DNA of 37,932 bases from assembly GCA_964550025.1 (NCBI GenBank), contig CAZJYI010000118.1, positions 1-37,932 on the forward strand. The letters run 5' to 3'. Shown piece by piece: positions 15,592 through 24,655 of the stretch. The translations under genes and the position numbers were made by a program. The DNA is from CAZJYI01 sp964550025. Its GTDB lineage: Bacteria; Verrucomicrobiota; Kiritimatiellia; UBA8416; CAYOBW01. The notes beneath the pieces were generated by a model. The model saw nothing but the letters and a program-made list of their open reading frames with translations. It did not search any database and was not told where the DNA came from. Within the stretch, counting starts at the first letter, position 1, and each line of letters starts with the position of its first letter.

Positions 15592-18500
15592 TCTCCTCTC
15601 CCACTGCCTCGGCCGCAGCCTGTGCGTTGCGCAGTCTGCGTCCCGCGACGATTCGGATTACGATTCCGGCTGCAGTTCCAAGCGCGGCGGCTACGGGCAG
15701 CACGCCGACCAGCAGGGCCATGGCGCACACGAGGGTCATTCCCGTGCCCGTCCGTCGCCATCCGCGCAGCCCCAGTCCGCGTCGGGCCGCGAGAGTGCCG
15801 ATCAGAATGAGGGCGAGTCCCGCAAGGGCTGTCCCGAGCCGCTTGAAGTCGTCGATGGCCGGCTCGGACAACGCTAGGGCGTTGAGGGACACATCTCCGC
15901 GCGGCGTGGTGAAGCGGCGGACAATCCAGCGCGATGCATCCGCTTCCGGCAGTTCTACATCCAGGCTCCGCAGCCCGGTGGCTACGCCGCCGGTCGCAAG
16001 CGTGGCGTCCCCGGCAAAAGGACCCGCCGCGGCGGTTTGAACGACCAGGCCCCCCGCCACGCCTGTTGGCTCCCGTGCCTCTGCGTCGGCGGAAAAGGAA
16101 AGGGTATCGGCAAAGGGATCCACCGCGAAGGTCTCGTCCCGCTGCATGGGTTGCCGCGTCGTCTGTTCCTGCAGGCGCTGCTGATACTTCTGGGCCAGCG
16201 CTTTCTGGCTACGGCGCCCGCCTTTGAACTTCTTGAACCCGGACCGCGGTTGGGCCGGCTGGTCGGTCGCACCTGCCTGGCCCGCCGTAGGCTTCTTGGC
16301 CTGGATGCCGCGGAAGAGCTTGCCCTGGGCCTGCCCCTTGCCGAAGTGGACTACCTGTAGGGGCGGCGCCCGGTCCGCCTCCCCGAATTGCGCGCCGAAC
16401 TGCCTGAGGAGCTGATTGTTGGCCGGCGAGGTCACCGCCGCGGCATTGGTCAGCATCCCGTTGGCCAGCCAGGTTCCGTTGAAAAGGGCCTGTGTCCGGG
16501 CTTCTTCCCCGGGGGCGGACACGTCCCAGTTGGGCGCCGCATTGAGGACCACGTTTCGCGCAAACGTATTGTACTGGCCTTCAAACGCGTCGTTCATGCG
16601 GCCGCGGTTGTCGGCCATGTCCTCCTCGACCTGCGCGGCTGCGTCTATCTGCCGGTCGGCAGCCCCAAAAATTGCCGAGGCGTTGGAGATTTCGAGGTTG
16701 AGCTTCTCGTTGTTGTCGGGGAATGCTCCATAGGTTTGTTGATAGTCGTCGATGGCATCCTCGAGGAGGCGCAGGTTGTTGACCGCTCGCGTCTGCTCGA
16801 AGACGTTGCCGAACTTCAGTGTCTGCACGAGCCGCTTGGCCAGCTTGTTCTGGTACCCCATGTAGCCGGCCTCAAAGGCCCCGGCCCGGGTCTCCTCCCG
16901 CATGGTGCCGCCGAAGTGCATCCAAACGAACTCGGCCGGCAGGCGCAGTTCCACCTGGCTGAGCTCGACGTGGATGTTGCGCGTGCGGGCCAAGGGGAGC
17001 TCCAGGCGCTTCAGGCTGCGCAGCCGGGGCAGCTTGCCGCCGTAGGTTAGCGTTACCGCGTAGTCGAGGTCGCCGCCGGCGGTTTTGACCAGCGGGATGC
17101 GTACGAGGGAAGTGTTCCCGGCTCCGGGCATGACGGGCTTGACGTACTCGTCGGCGACACGTGCGCTCCACAGGGCGGCGTCGGCCGGTAGGCTGACGGC
17201 GAGGTACTGCTCCGTACGGTTGTCGACCTGGTAGGCCTGCTGCACGCGGTAGGCGCCGTTGGCGTCCAGGGCGAGAACCGTCCTGGCGAAGCCGATCCTC
17301 GCTCCGGCCGTGGTCACGGCCTTGCGCTGCTGGGTGTGGAAGCGCAGGAGGGGAGTGCCCTTGTCGCGGCGGGCGACAAACGCCTGGATCGTGCCGCCGC
17401 GCAGCAGCGAAGCGACCGTGGCCCACTCCTTCTGCCGGCGGCCGATGGGCTCCAGCGCGGTGAGTTCGTCGACAATAACCTCGTCGCGCCCGGCGCTCTC
17501 GTAGGCAAGGTACTGCCGGACGACCCGCCCGGTGCGCACCACGGGGAACTGCACGAGGTGCTCGGACTTTGACAGCAGCCGGTTGTGCTCTACCAGCACC
17601 TTGACCTCGTTCATCACTTCGTCCTGCAACTCCAGGCGGACGCGCTGCCACCCTCCCGTGCCCACCGGGGTGATCTCCTTCTGGCGCAGGAGCGGGACGT
17701 AGAACTTGGCGTCGGCAAGGTGCCCGGGGATATCGAACAGCAGTTCCCGCACACCGGCATTGTGGATCGTGTAGTTCAACAGCACGGTCTCTTCGATGGC
17801 GCGATCCGTGACGCGAACGTTGGTGACCGTGTAGCAGGAGACGTCGGGTTTGCGCGGTACCAGCCGCAATGCGCCGCCGTAGTCGGTCGCCTCGTAATGC
17901 AGTGCCAGCCGGGCGAGGCGGCGCTGCTTCTCTTCCAGCCAACCGTAGACGCGTTTGAGGAGGACGGCGTCGATGCCGCGCAGGCCGTCGGCGCGCACGT
18001 CGAAGGCGGGGTCGGCCAGCACCACGATGTCGCCCGTTTGCTCGTCAACGCCCCTGGCTGCTACGACCGGCAGGGCGATACTACGCACCGTGCCGACGGC
18101 TCCCAGGCGGCCCCGGATCACGATGGGGATGCGGCCCCGGAGACCTGCGCGGAAACGCACTGTGACCTGCCTTCGTCCCGCGGGGCGCTCTTCCATCCAC
18201 TCGAAGACGCCGGGGGCCGTGACGTGGTCCAGCGTGAGCTCGTCGGGAATGCGAATGGCGATTGCGTGGAGCGGGCGCTGCGCGACCTCGAGCACAACCC
18301 GCGACTCGATCGTACGTTCACGCTCGGCGATGCGCAGCAGTGACTGCGTGTGCGCAGTGATCTTCGCGGGTGTCGGCGTCACAGTCAGACCGATGGCGCA
18401 GGGCAGGGCGGTGAAGGTGTAGGCCTGGTAAGCGCGGATGCCGAGCGGGCTGTCGGCTGCTACCGTGCGCAGGAGCTCCTGCAGGCCTTTGTCTCCCAGT

Positions 18501-21500
18501 TCGGCGCGTGTGGCGTCACGGACGGCTGTTGTTCGTACGTCCAGCATGTGGCTGCGGCGGATGAGAACGCGCCCGGTATGGCGTCCGGCGTCGGGCACGC
18601 TGACGAACGGGACATCGATCGCCACGCTGTTCGTCCCGGCCAGGCGGGCGGGTTGCCAGAGCTTCAGCCTGATGCGCTCGCGGTCCTTGGCCTGCTTGAG
18701 CAGGGCGACCGTCAGGCGTTGCGGGTCCGCCTCCGGCGCGTCCCAGCCGCGGACATTGGCGCCCGTGACTTCGCCGACGAGGTAGCCGTCCGGCAGGCGC
18801 ACGTTCAGTGCGCCGCGCTCGCCACGCCGAAACCGGAAGTCGAGCTCCCAGGCCAGCGTCAGGTAGTCTTCGCGCAGATCGAGCACGCCGTGCGATTCGA
18901 CCGTCAGGGTGAGATCGACCTCACCTTCGCTGGTGGGCGGGCGCCATTGCAGGCTCAGCCGTCCCCCGGTCCCGACCGGGATTTCCACGGTTTCGTTGGC
19001 GGCCTGCGTGCGGTGCAGCCGGCGGTCGGCTACCTGCTGAACGATGACCTCGGTCTGCGGTTCGGGGACAACAAGGCGCAAGGCCGTGGCCGGCGGCGCG
19101 GGCAGGCGTCCGCGGACGCTGCGTCGGCCGCCGTTGCGCGTCACGCTCATACGGCAGGTGAACGTCAGCGTGTGGCGGCCCCTGCCCGAGACGTAGAGCG
19201 TATTGCCGGCGTCCGCGGGGGGGTGCGCATGCCCTCGCGGTTGCTGTTGCCACTGCTGCCGCCGCTGTTGCTCCGGTTCCTGGTTGGGAGTGGGGGCGGG
19301 GGTTGGTCGCATGCGGATGCGTGCGGTTGCGCGGTCGAGCGTGGCGGACGTCAGTACGCCGCCTTCGATGGGGAAGGGGACGGCAACGAGCCCGTCTGCG
19401 TATATGTCGACGGTCATCCGACCACTCAGCGTCAGTGTGTTGTTGTTTTCGAGCCGCCCGTCATACGTGGCCGCCCCGAGCCCGAAGGCCGCGGGCGGCG
19501 GGTTGGTGACGGTCGCGGGGTACGCCTTGTGCCACAGGTTCGTGTAGCGGTCGTAGGGCAGCAGGACGTGCTCGCCGTCGAAGGGCAGCGAGTCGGCATA
19601 GGGCACGACGACGGCGTCGGGCGGAACGTCGACAGGCGGGTGCGATTCGTCCTTGGCCGCGCGTGCGGTCGCAGTGAAGAGCGTGAGGCCGACGCAGGCG
19701 AGCAGCCCCGCTATCGATGCCGCCCTGGTTCGTCTGCCGTGCCGCACATGTCGCACGAGACCGGCAACGAGGTAATAGGGAATCAGCAGGCAGGCCGCAT
19801 AGAAGCATCCGTTGAGCACGGTGGCCAGGTCCGGCAGAAGCGGCATGGCCGGCAACGCCGTGGCCAGCATCAACACCCCCACGATGTAGGCGGCTTTCGT
19901 CCGCGGACGAGAAGCCGTGAGCAGGCCGCCCAGCAGGAACGTGGTCAGCGCGAGCGCCGTGGCCAACGCGTCAATGCGACGGGCGTTGACGATCGTCAGA
20001 CTGAGTTTGGGATCCACCCCCAGGCTCCCGAACGTCAGCGCGTTTCCCCCTTTCGTGAGGGCAATCTTCAGACTGCGCGACCCATCAACCACCCACTTGG
20101 AGGAGAGCGTCTTCTCAGTCGGATCGCTGAACGGCGCCGACGACGGAAGACGGCTCCGGCCCTCGGCCGGCGCCGCGCCCTGCCGAACGTCAAGCGCCGC
20201 GAGAGTCTGGTCGAACGTATCCAGGTTGTTGTCCGTGTTCGCAACGATGAGCTTGTCGATGCCGGGCACGTACCTGACAGAGGAGCCTTCGGGCCAGGCG
20301 ACGCCCATGGTCTGGAAGAATTGCTTCCAGTCGCTTCGCTCGCGGGACAGGTCACTGGACCCGATGGCGATGAAGTCGCCGCTGTCGCTCTCATCTGTTG
20401 CACTGCGGAGCTCTGCTGAAATGCAGCCGATACGTTCCTCGATGCCCGGAACGGCATCGTACATGCGCACGACGATGTCGCTATCGGGAGCGTCGACCGG
20501 GACGACCATGACGACGGAATCCCGGATCGTGTACTTGAGCCCGGCGACCGCGGTCACGATGCGCAAGGCTTCGAGCAGTGTGACGTATCGCGCGTGAAAG
20601 GTGATCAGGGGAATCTCGGAGGCTGGGGCGGGGCCGCCGACATCGAGCACATCGGCAAAGGGATCGGCAAAGGGATCGTCAAGTGCGGGGGCGGTCGGCC
20701 GGCCCGCGCTGCCCAGGTTCAGGATGAGGTCCACCCCCTTCTTCTCGCCGGGCTCCGCCGCGCTGTCATTCTCGATGCTGACTTCGGACAGAAACTCGAT
20801 CACGTCGTAGATGTTGGCCTGGCGGAAGTCGATTTCCGGGATCCTGATGCTCTTCATCTTCTCGATCATCCGGGTGCGCTGGGATTCGTATTCGTGTTCC
20901 CTTCTTCTGGCGTCCTCCTGCGTTTCCTCTGCTTCCGCCACGCGGGCCTCGGGTCCCGCCTCGATGGTGTCGAGGATGTCCTCGAGCCGTGAGAGGTTGC
21001 CGGGCGTGTTCTTGGCGATGATCTTGCCGACGGGGGGCATGACGGAGACCGTCGAGCCCTCGGGCCAGAAGACGCCCATGTCCGTGAACAACTGCTTCCA
21101 CCGGTTGGGACCGCGGTCTACGAGTGACGAGGCGACCTCTCTGATGAATTTCTTGAGGGGCGGGCCGGCGTGATAGGTGCGCGTGACGAGGTCGGCCTCG
21201 GGCGCATTGAGCGGCAGCACGATCACGACGGATCCGCGGATCGTGTACTTGAGCCCGGCGACCGAGGTGACGATTCGCAGCGCTTCGTGCAGCGAGATGT
21301 AGCGAGCATGGAAGGTGATCAGGGGGATGTCGGCGCGGACACTGGCGCCCTGCCCACCAAGGTCGAGCACATCGGCAAAGGGATCGTCAGACACGGGGGC
21401 AGTCGGCTGGCCCGCGGCGCCGAGGTCCAGAATGATGTCCACGCCTTTCTTCTCCCCGGGTGCGGCCTCGCGGTCGTTGTCGATGCTCGCCTCAACCAGA

Positions 21501-24500
21501 AACTCGATCACGTCGTAGATGTTGGCCTGCCGGAAGTCGATTTCCGGGATCTTGATGCTCCTCATCTTTTCGATCATCCGGCCGCGCTGGAGCTCGGAGC
21601 CGCTCGGCGGGTGTTTGTGGCTTCGCGGCTTCTCGGGCGCCGCCGGGGCGGCCGTCGTGGGCACGGCGCGCTGAACGGTGGCCCCTTCGGCATCGAGCTC
21701 CACGTATTCGTCAGTGCTGATTTTGTGAGCCAGCCTGGCTTTGCTGCGGGCCATTGAGAACGGGGCCGCGCAGCCCGCGATCAACCCGCGTCGGAAGCTG
21801 ACGCCGCCGGCAAGGCGGTACAACCGTTCGGCCAGGCGTGCGGCGGCGGGGCGCGTGGGGCGGACGGAGCGTGTGGCCACGCTGCCGCCGGCGGCCAGCA
21901 CGCGATAACCGTTGGGCGGGTAGAGCGACCACGTCATATCGGCCACGGGCACGTCGCGGCCGGCGTCGCCCTCGCGGTCGTGCAGTCGCAGACCCGGGGC
22001 GGGCACGGTCACTTGGCGCCAGAGTGCAAGCGGGGCGACCGGTGTCTCGTAGACGACGGTCAACTCGCGCGAGGTGGCGTTGCCCGCACGCAGGTCCAGC
22101 AGCACGCTATCGCCCTGGCGCTGGGGCTTGACGGGCGCCCCGTCCAGGATGACCGACCACAGCGTCGAGTGCTCGGGCAGCCGGATGTCGACGTAAACGG
22201 CGCGGCTACTGAGATGGAAACGGGCCAACGTCTGGCTCAGGCCCTCTGCCGAGAGCGCGGTCTCCAGCTCGGTGCGCTGCACGATGGCGGGCGGCAAGGG
22301 GTAGCCGGGCCGCTCTGAGGTGGAGATTCGCACGGGGGGCGGGTCGCCCACAAACCCGTAGACGCCCAGCAGACGGCGCCCGGGGAGATACTCGGCTTCG
22401 GCCAACTCGCCGATGTCTACCTTGCGGGGATGCTCCGTGACCTGTACGTCCAGTTCGGAGTTGCCCTCAATCGCTACAAGCCCGGACTGGTAGGCCACGC
22501 CCTCGGCCCGGACGAGCGGCAGCCCGGGATTCGTGCTCGACAGGGCGGCCAGGGGGAGCTGAAAATCGACGGCCAGGTGTACGTCTTCCGCGCGGGCTTC
22601 AGACAGCAGTGCGGTCCAGCGGCGTCTTCCCGGGCCTTCTTCGGGCGCGGTCTCCTTGACCGTCGTGCCGCGCAGGCCGCGGATTGACAGCGCCGTGGGT
22701 GTGTGGGAGGGTAGCGTCAGCGCCACCTTTCGGACCTTGGCCTGCTCCACGGTGTAGATCAGCTCGTAGTGCACGTGGAGCGCGTCGCGGCCCAGGCGGA
22801 AGAACGAGTAGGTCTCGGCCGTCAGCCGGGCCGGGATGCGCGTGACACGAAGCTCGGCGCCGTACGGCCGGCTGTCGTAGCGGTAGGCGAGGTCGGTGAC
22901 CGTGTCGGTCAGGCCGTAGAGTTCCTTCTCGTTGGCATCCAGCGGGGTAAGCCCCTCGAGTTGCGTGGGCTGTACGCGCATATCGTCGTTCACCCCGATG
23001 GCGACGGCCCCGATGTCGCGGTCCGCGCCTGCCACGGCAAACACGGGTAGCGGCACGGCCTGTTCCTCCCACGCTCCGAGCCAGTCCGGCGGGACCCGGC
23101 GGGCGGTGACATGCACGCGGCTCTCCCGCAGAGGCGCGACGCCCTCCCGAAGCCGCACGTGGACGCGGGTGCCGGCTTCGGCGGCCGGGTAGCGCTCAAA
23201 GACGAGATTGAGCTGCTGCGTGTCGGTCACGCTGACGACGTCCCAGCCGCGGGGGGCGGTGAAATCAAACTCGAACAGCGGCTCGGCACGCGGGATCATG
23301 GCAAAGCCCCCTTGCAGCTTGAGCCCCGCATCGCCGAAGGTGAGCAGCAGGTTGGTCGTGACGTCGAGTTGCGCCGGTGCCTTGGTGAAACGGGCGCTGA
23401 GACCGAAGGGGGTGCGTGGCGCGTAGTAGGTGAGAACCGGGCGTGTGCGCGCGGCGCCGGGTTCCGACCGAAAGAGGCTGGGGGGCAGGGCCGCGGCCAG
23501 CACGGACCCGTCGACCGCAATGAGACCCTCGGCCGAGACCGCGACGGGTTCGAGGCGCTCCTCCAGCAGGATGCCGACCACGGCGGCGTGGCTGGCCACG
23601 TCCAGCGGGGTCAGTGCCGGCCAGGTCCAGGGCCGGCCCGGTGTGTAGGCGGCACGCACAGCCGTGATGTTCAGCAGGACGCGCCCGGTCGTCTCCCGAC
23701 GCAGGGTCACGGTCAGTACGCGGCCGTCAGCCTCCTCGCTGATGGCCCAGCGGGCAAGCTGTGGGGAGGAGATGTCGCGCACCTCGAAGTCGGCGGGGAG
23801 CTTGAAGCGTACGTCTTTGACGGCGCGATGCAGGATGTCCAGCGAGACGGCCGCGTGCAGACGCTCGACCGCCTGCGTGATCTCGTCCACCAGCACGCTG
23901 CGCGCAACCACGACGCGCTCCCTGCGTTTCAGCCGGCTGTTGAGCGACAAGGTTAACGTCACGGGGCCGCGGTTGGCGAGGAGCTCGCAACGCGTTTCGG
24001 CGGCCTCGGCGTCGAAGACGCGGCTGATGACCGAGGCGCCCCCGCGCACTTCCACGTCGCCCGGTATGGTCAGATGCAGTCGTGCGGTCGCGGGTGACGG
24101 CAGGTGGAAACGGAGGATCTGCCGGGCCGCGGTCGTATCGACGGCCGCCACGGCTTGCAGCTCGAGCGTGTGCCGCCCCGTGCCCTCAACGAACAGTGTC
24201 ACATGCTCGCCGCCGTCGCGTCCCATGGGGGCGGGTTCGCCGTCCAGCGTGGCGTCCAACAGGCTGACGCTGCCGATGCCCAGCGGCAGGGCATGCAAGC
24301 CCTCCTTGAGCACGTCGACCAGGAGTGTTCCCTGAATGCGGGCACGGCCCTGCTCGACTGCAATGCGGTATTCCCCCGAGACGGGCATCACCGACTCGGG
24401 CGGGGGCGCCTCGGACTTTCGCTCGGAGCGTTTCGACAGCCGCAGAAACTCGTCGCGCGGGATCAATACACGGTGCGGCGAACTCTCGAGTAGGAGATGC

Positions 24501-24655
24501 AGGTCGTCGAACGGTACGAGCAACTCCCGCTCCGGTGGCGGCGGAGCGTTGCCGGGACGTCCCGTGGGGGACGCTTCGGCGCCGGCGGCTACGGCGGCCG
24601 AGACGGCCACGCTTGCCGCAATGGGCAGCAGGCGGCTCAGCAGGCGGTTACGCAT
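15584..24655 (-). CDS. giant two-unit envelope protein with tandem STN-like domains
   Basis: 3023 residues from ATG at 24655 (GGAGGT 8 nt upstream; it overlaps the upstream stop by 8 bp, so translation is coupled). Layout: signal peptide 1-30; motif region LLVPFDDL...VLIPRDEFLRL at about 44-75; beta-rich body; two tandem repeats starting MIEKMRSI at 1027 and MIEKMKSI at 1263, each with IPEIDFRQANIYDVIEFL and later PLITFHARY...GLKYTIR, the pattern of secretin/TonB short N-terminal domains; membrane helices about 1564-1640; an internal signal-peptide-like segment ending TARA near 1641-1665; a second motif region VVVPYADS...HVLLPYDRYTNLW at about 1682-1709; a second beta-rich body; a helical stretch near 2620; and two or three C-terminal helices at about 2937-3008. 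This reads as a fusion of two related genes. No catalytic motif seen; function unknown. Probably inner-membrane-anchored with large periplasmic parts. Confidence 0.85.
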   Translation of the reverse strand: MRNRLLSRLLPIAASVAVSAAVAAGAEASPTGRPGNAPPPPERELLVPFDDLHLLLESSPHRVLIPRDEFLRLSKRSERKSEAPPPESVMPVSGEYRIAVEQGRARIQGTLLVDVLKEGLHALPLGIGSVSLLDATLDGEPAPMGRDGGEHVTLFVEGTGRHTLELQAVAAVDTTAARQILRFHLPSPATARLHLTIPGDVEVRGGASVISRVFDAEAAETRCELLANRGPVTLTLSLNSRLKRRERVVVARSVLVDEITQAVERLHAAVSLDILHRAVKDVRFKLPADFEVRDISSPQLARWAISEEADGRVLTVTLRRETTGRVLLNITAVRAAYTPGRPWTWPALTPLDVASHAAVVGILLEERLEPVAVSAEGLIAVDGSVLAAALPPSLFRSEPGAARTRPVLTYYAPRTPFGLSARFTKAPAQLDVTTNLLLTFGDAGLKLQGGFAMIPRAEPLFEFDFTAPRGWDVVSVTDTQQLNLVFERYPAAEAGTRVHVRLREGVAPLRESRVHVTARRVPPDWLGAWEEQAVPLPVFAVAGADRDIGAVAIGVNDDMRVQPTQLEGLTPLDANEKELYGLTDTVTDLAYRYDSRPYGAELRVTRIPARLTAETYSFFRLGRDALHVHYELIYTVEQAKVRKVALTLPSHTPTALSIRGLRGTTVKETAPEEGPGRRRWTALLSEARAEDVHLAVDFQLPLAALSSTNPGLPLVRAEGVAYQSGLVAIEGNSELDVQVTEHPRKVDIGELAEAEYLPGRRLLGVYGFVGDPPPVRISTSERPGYPLPPAIVQRTELETALSAEGLSQTLARFHLSSRAVYVDIRLPEHSTLWSVILDGAPVKPQRQGDSVLLDLRAGNATSRELTVVYETPVAPLALWRQVTVPAPGLRLHDREGDAGRDVPVADMTWSLYPPNGYRVLAAGGSVATRSVRPTRPAAARLAERLYRLAGGVSFRRGLIAGCAAPFSMARSKARLAHKISTDEYVELDAEGATVQRAVPTTAAPAAPEKPRSHKHPPSGSELQRGRMIEKMRSIKIPEIDFRQANIYDVIEFLVEASIDNDREAAPGEKKGVDIILDLGAAGQPTAPVSDDPFADVLDLGGQGASVRADIPLITFHARYISLHEALRIVTSVAGLKYTIRGSVVIVLPLNAPEADLVTRTYHAGPPLKKFIREVASSLVDRGPNRWKQLFTDMGVFWPEGSTVSVMPPVGKIIAKNTPGNLSRLEDILDTIEAGPEARVAEAEETQEDARRREHEYESQRTRMIEKMKSIRIPEIDFRQANIYDVIEFLSEVSIENDSAAEPGEKKGVDLILNLGSAGRPTAPALDDPFADPFADVLDVGGPAPASEIPLITFHARYVTLLEALRIVTAVAGLKYTIRDSVVMVVPVDAPDSDIVVRMYDAVPGIEERIGCISAELRSATDESDSGDFIAIGSSDLSRERSDWKQFFQTMGVAWPEGSSVRYVPGIDKLIVANTDNNLDTFDQTLAALDVRQGAAPAEGRSRLPSSAPFSDPTEKTLSSKWVVDGSRSLKIALTKGGNALTFGSLGVDPKLSLTIVNARRIDALATALALTTFLLGGLLTASRPRTKAAYIVGVLMLATALPAMPLLPDLATVLNGCFYAACLLIPYYLVAGLVRHVRHGRRTRAASIAGLLACVGLTLFTATARAAKDESHPPVDVPPDAVVVPYADSLPFDGEHVLLPYDRYTNLWHKAYPATVTNPPPAAFGLGAATYDGRLENNNTLTLSGRMTVDIYADGLVAVPFPIEGGVLTSATLDRATARIRMRPTPAPTPNQEPEQQRRQQWQQQPRGHAHPPADAGNTLYVSGRGRHTLTFTCRMSVTRNGGRRSVRGRLPAPPATALRLVVPEPQTEVIVQQVADRRLHRTQAANETVEIPVGTGGRLSLQWRPPTSEGEVDLTLTVESHGVLDLREDYLTLAWELDFRFRRGERGALNVRLPDGYLVGEVTGANVRGWDAPEADPQRLTVALLKQAKDRERIRLKLWQPARLAGTNSVAIDVPFVSVPDAGRHTGRVLIRRSHMLDVRTTAVRDATRAELGDKGLQELLRTVAADSPLGIRAYQAYTFTALPCAIGLTVTPTPAKITAHTQSLLRIAERERTIESRVVLEVAQRPLHAIAIRIPDELTLDHVTAPGVFEWMEERPAGRRQVTVRFRAGLRGRIPIVIRGRLGAVGTVRSIALPVVAARGVDEQTGDIVVLADPAFDVRADGLRGIDAVLLKRVYGWLEEKQRRLARLALHYEATDYGGALRLVPRKPDVSCYTVTNVRVTDRAIEETVLLNYTIHNAGVRELLFDIPGHLADAKFYVPLLRQKEITPVGTGGWQRVRLELQDEVMNEVKVLVEHNRLLSKSEHLVQFPVVRTGRVVRQYLAYESAGRDEVIVDELTALEPIGRRQKEWATVASLLRGGTIQAFVARRDKGTPLLRFHTQQRKAVTTAGARIGFARTVLALDANGAYRVQQAYQVDNRTEQYLAVSLPADAALWSARVADEYVKPVMPGAGNTSLVRIPLVKTAGGDLDYAVTLTYGGKLPRLRSLKRLELPLARTRNIHVELSQVELRLPAEFVWMHFGGTMREETRAGAFEAGYMGYQNKLAKRLVQTLKFGNVFEQTRAVNNLRLLEDAIDDYQQTYGAFPDNNEKLNLEISNASAIFGAADRQIDAAAQVEEDMADNRGRMNDAFEGQYNTFARNVVLNAAPNWDVSAPGEEARTQALFNGTWLANGMLTNAAAVTSPANNQLLRQFGAQFGEADRAPPLQVVHFGKGQAQGKLFRGIQAKKPTAGQAGATDQPAQPRSGFKKFKGGRRSQKALAQKYQQRLQEQTTRQPMQRDETFAVDPFADTLSFSADAEAREPTGVAGGLVVQTAAAGPFAGDATLATGGVATGLRSLDVELPEADASRWIVRRFTTPRGDVSLNALALSEPAIDDFKRLGTALAGLALILIGTLAARRGLGLRGWRRTGTGMTLVCAMALLVGVLPVAAALGTAAGIVIRIVAGRRLRNAQAAAEAVGEETR
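20198..21577 (-). repeat. in-gene tandem duplication, 708 bp period
   Basis: Two consecutive copies code for the STN-like region of the giant protein (about residues 1027-1262 and 1263-1490). Stretches of more than 40 nearly identical bases remain at DNA level, for example around 20793-20880 and 21501-21588, an offset of exactly 708 bp or 236 codons. A smaller 12 bp duplication (GATCCCTTTGCC, coding DPFA) lies inside the second copy near 20655-20680. Confidence 0.88.

Noticed and set aside
18350..20419. 689-codon plus-strand frame opposite the giant gene
   Set aside because: It is an antisense shadow; the minus-strand frame has signal peptide, recognisable domain repeats and membrane helices.
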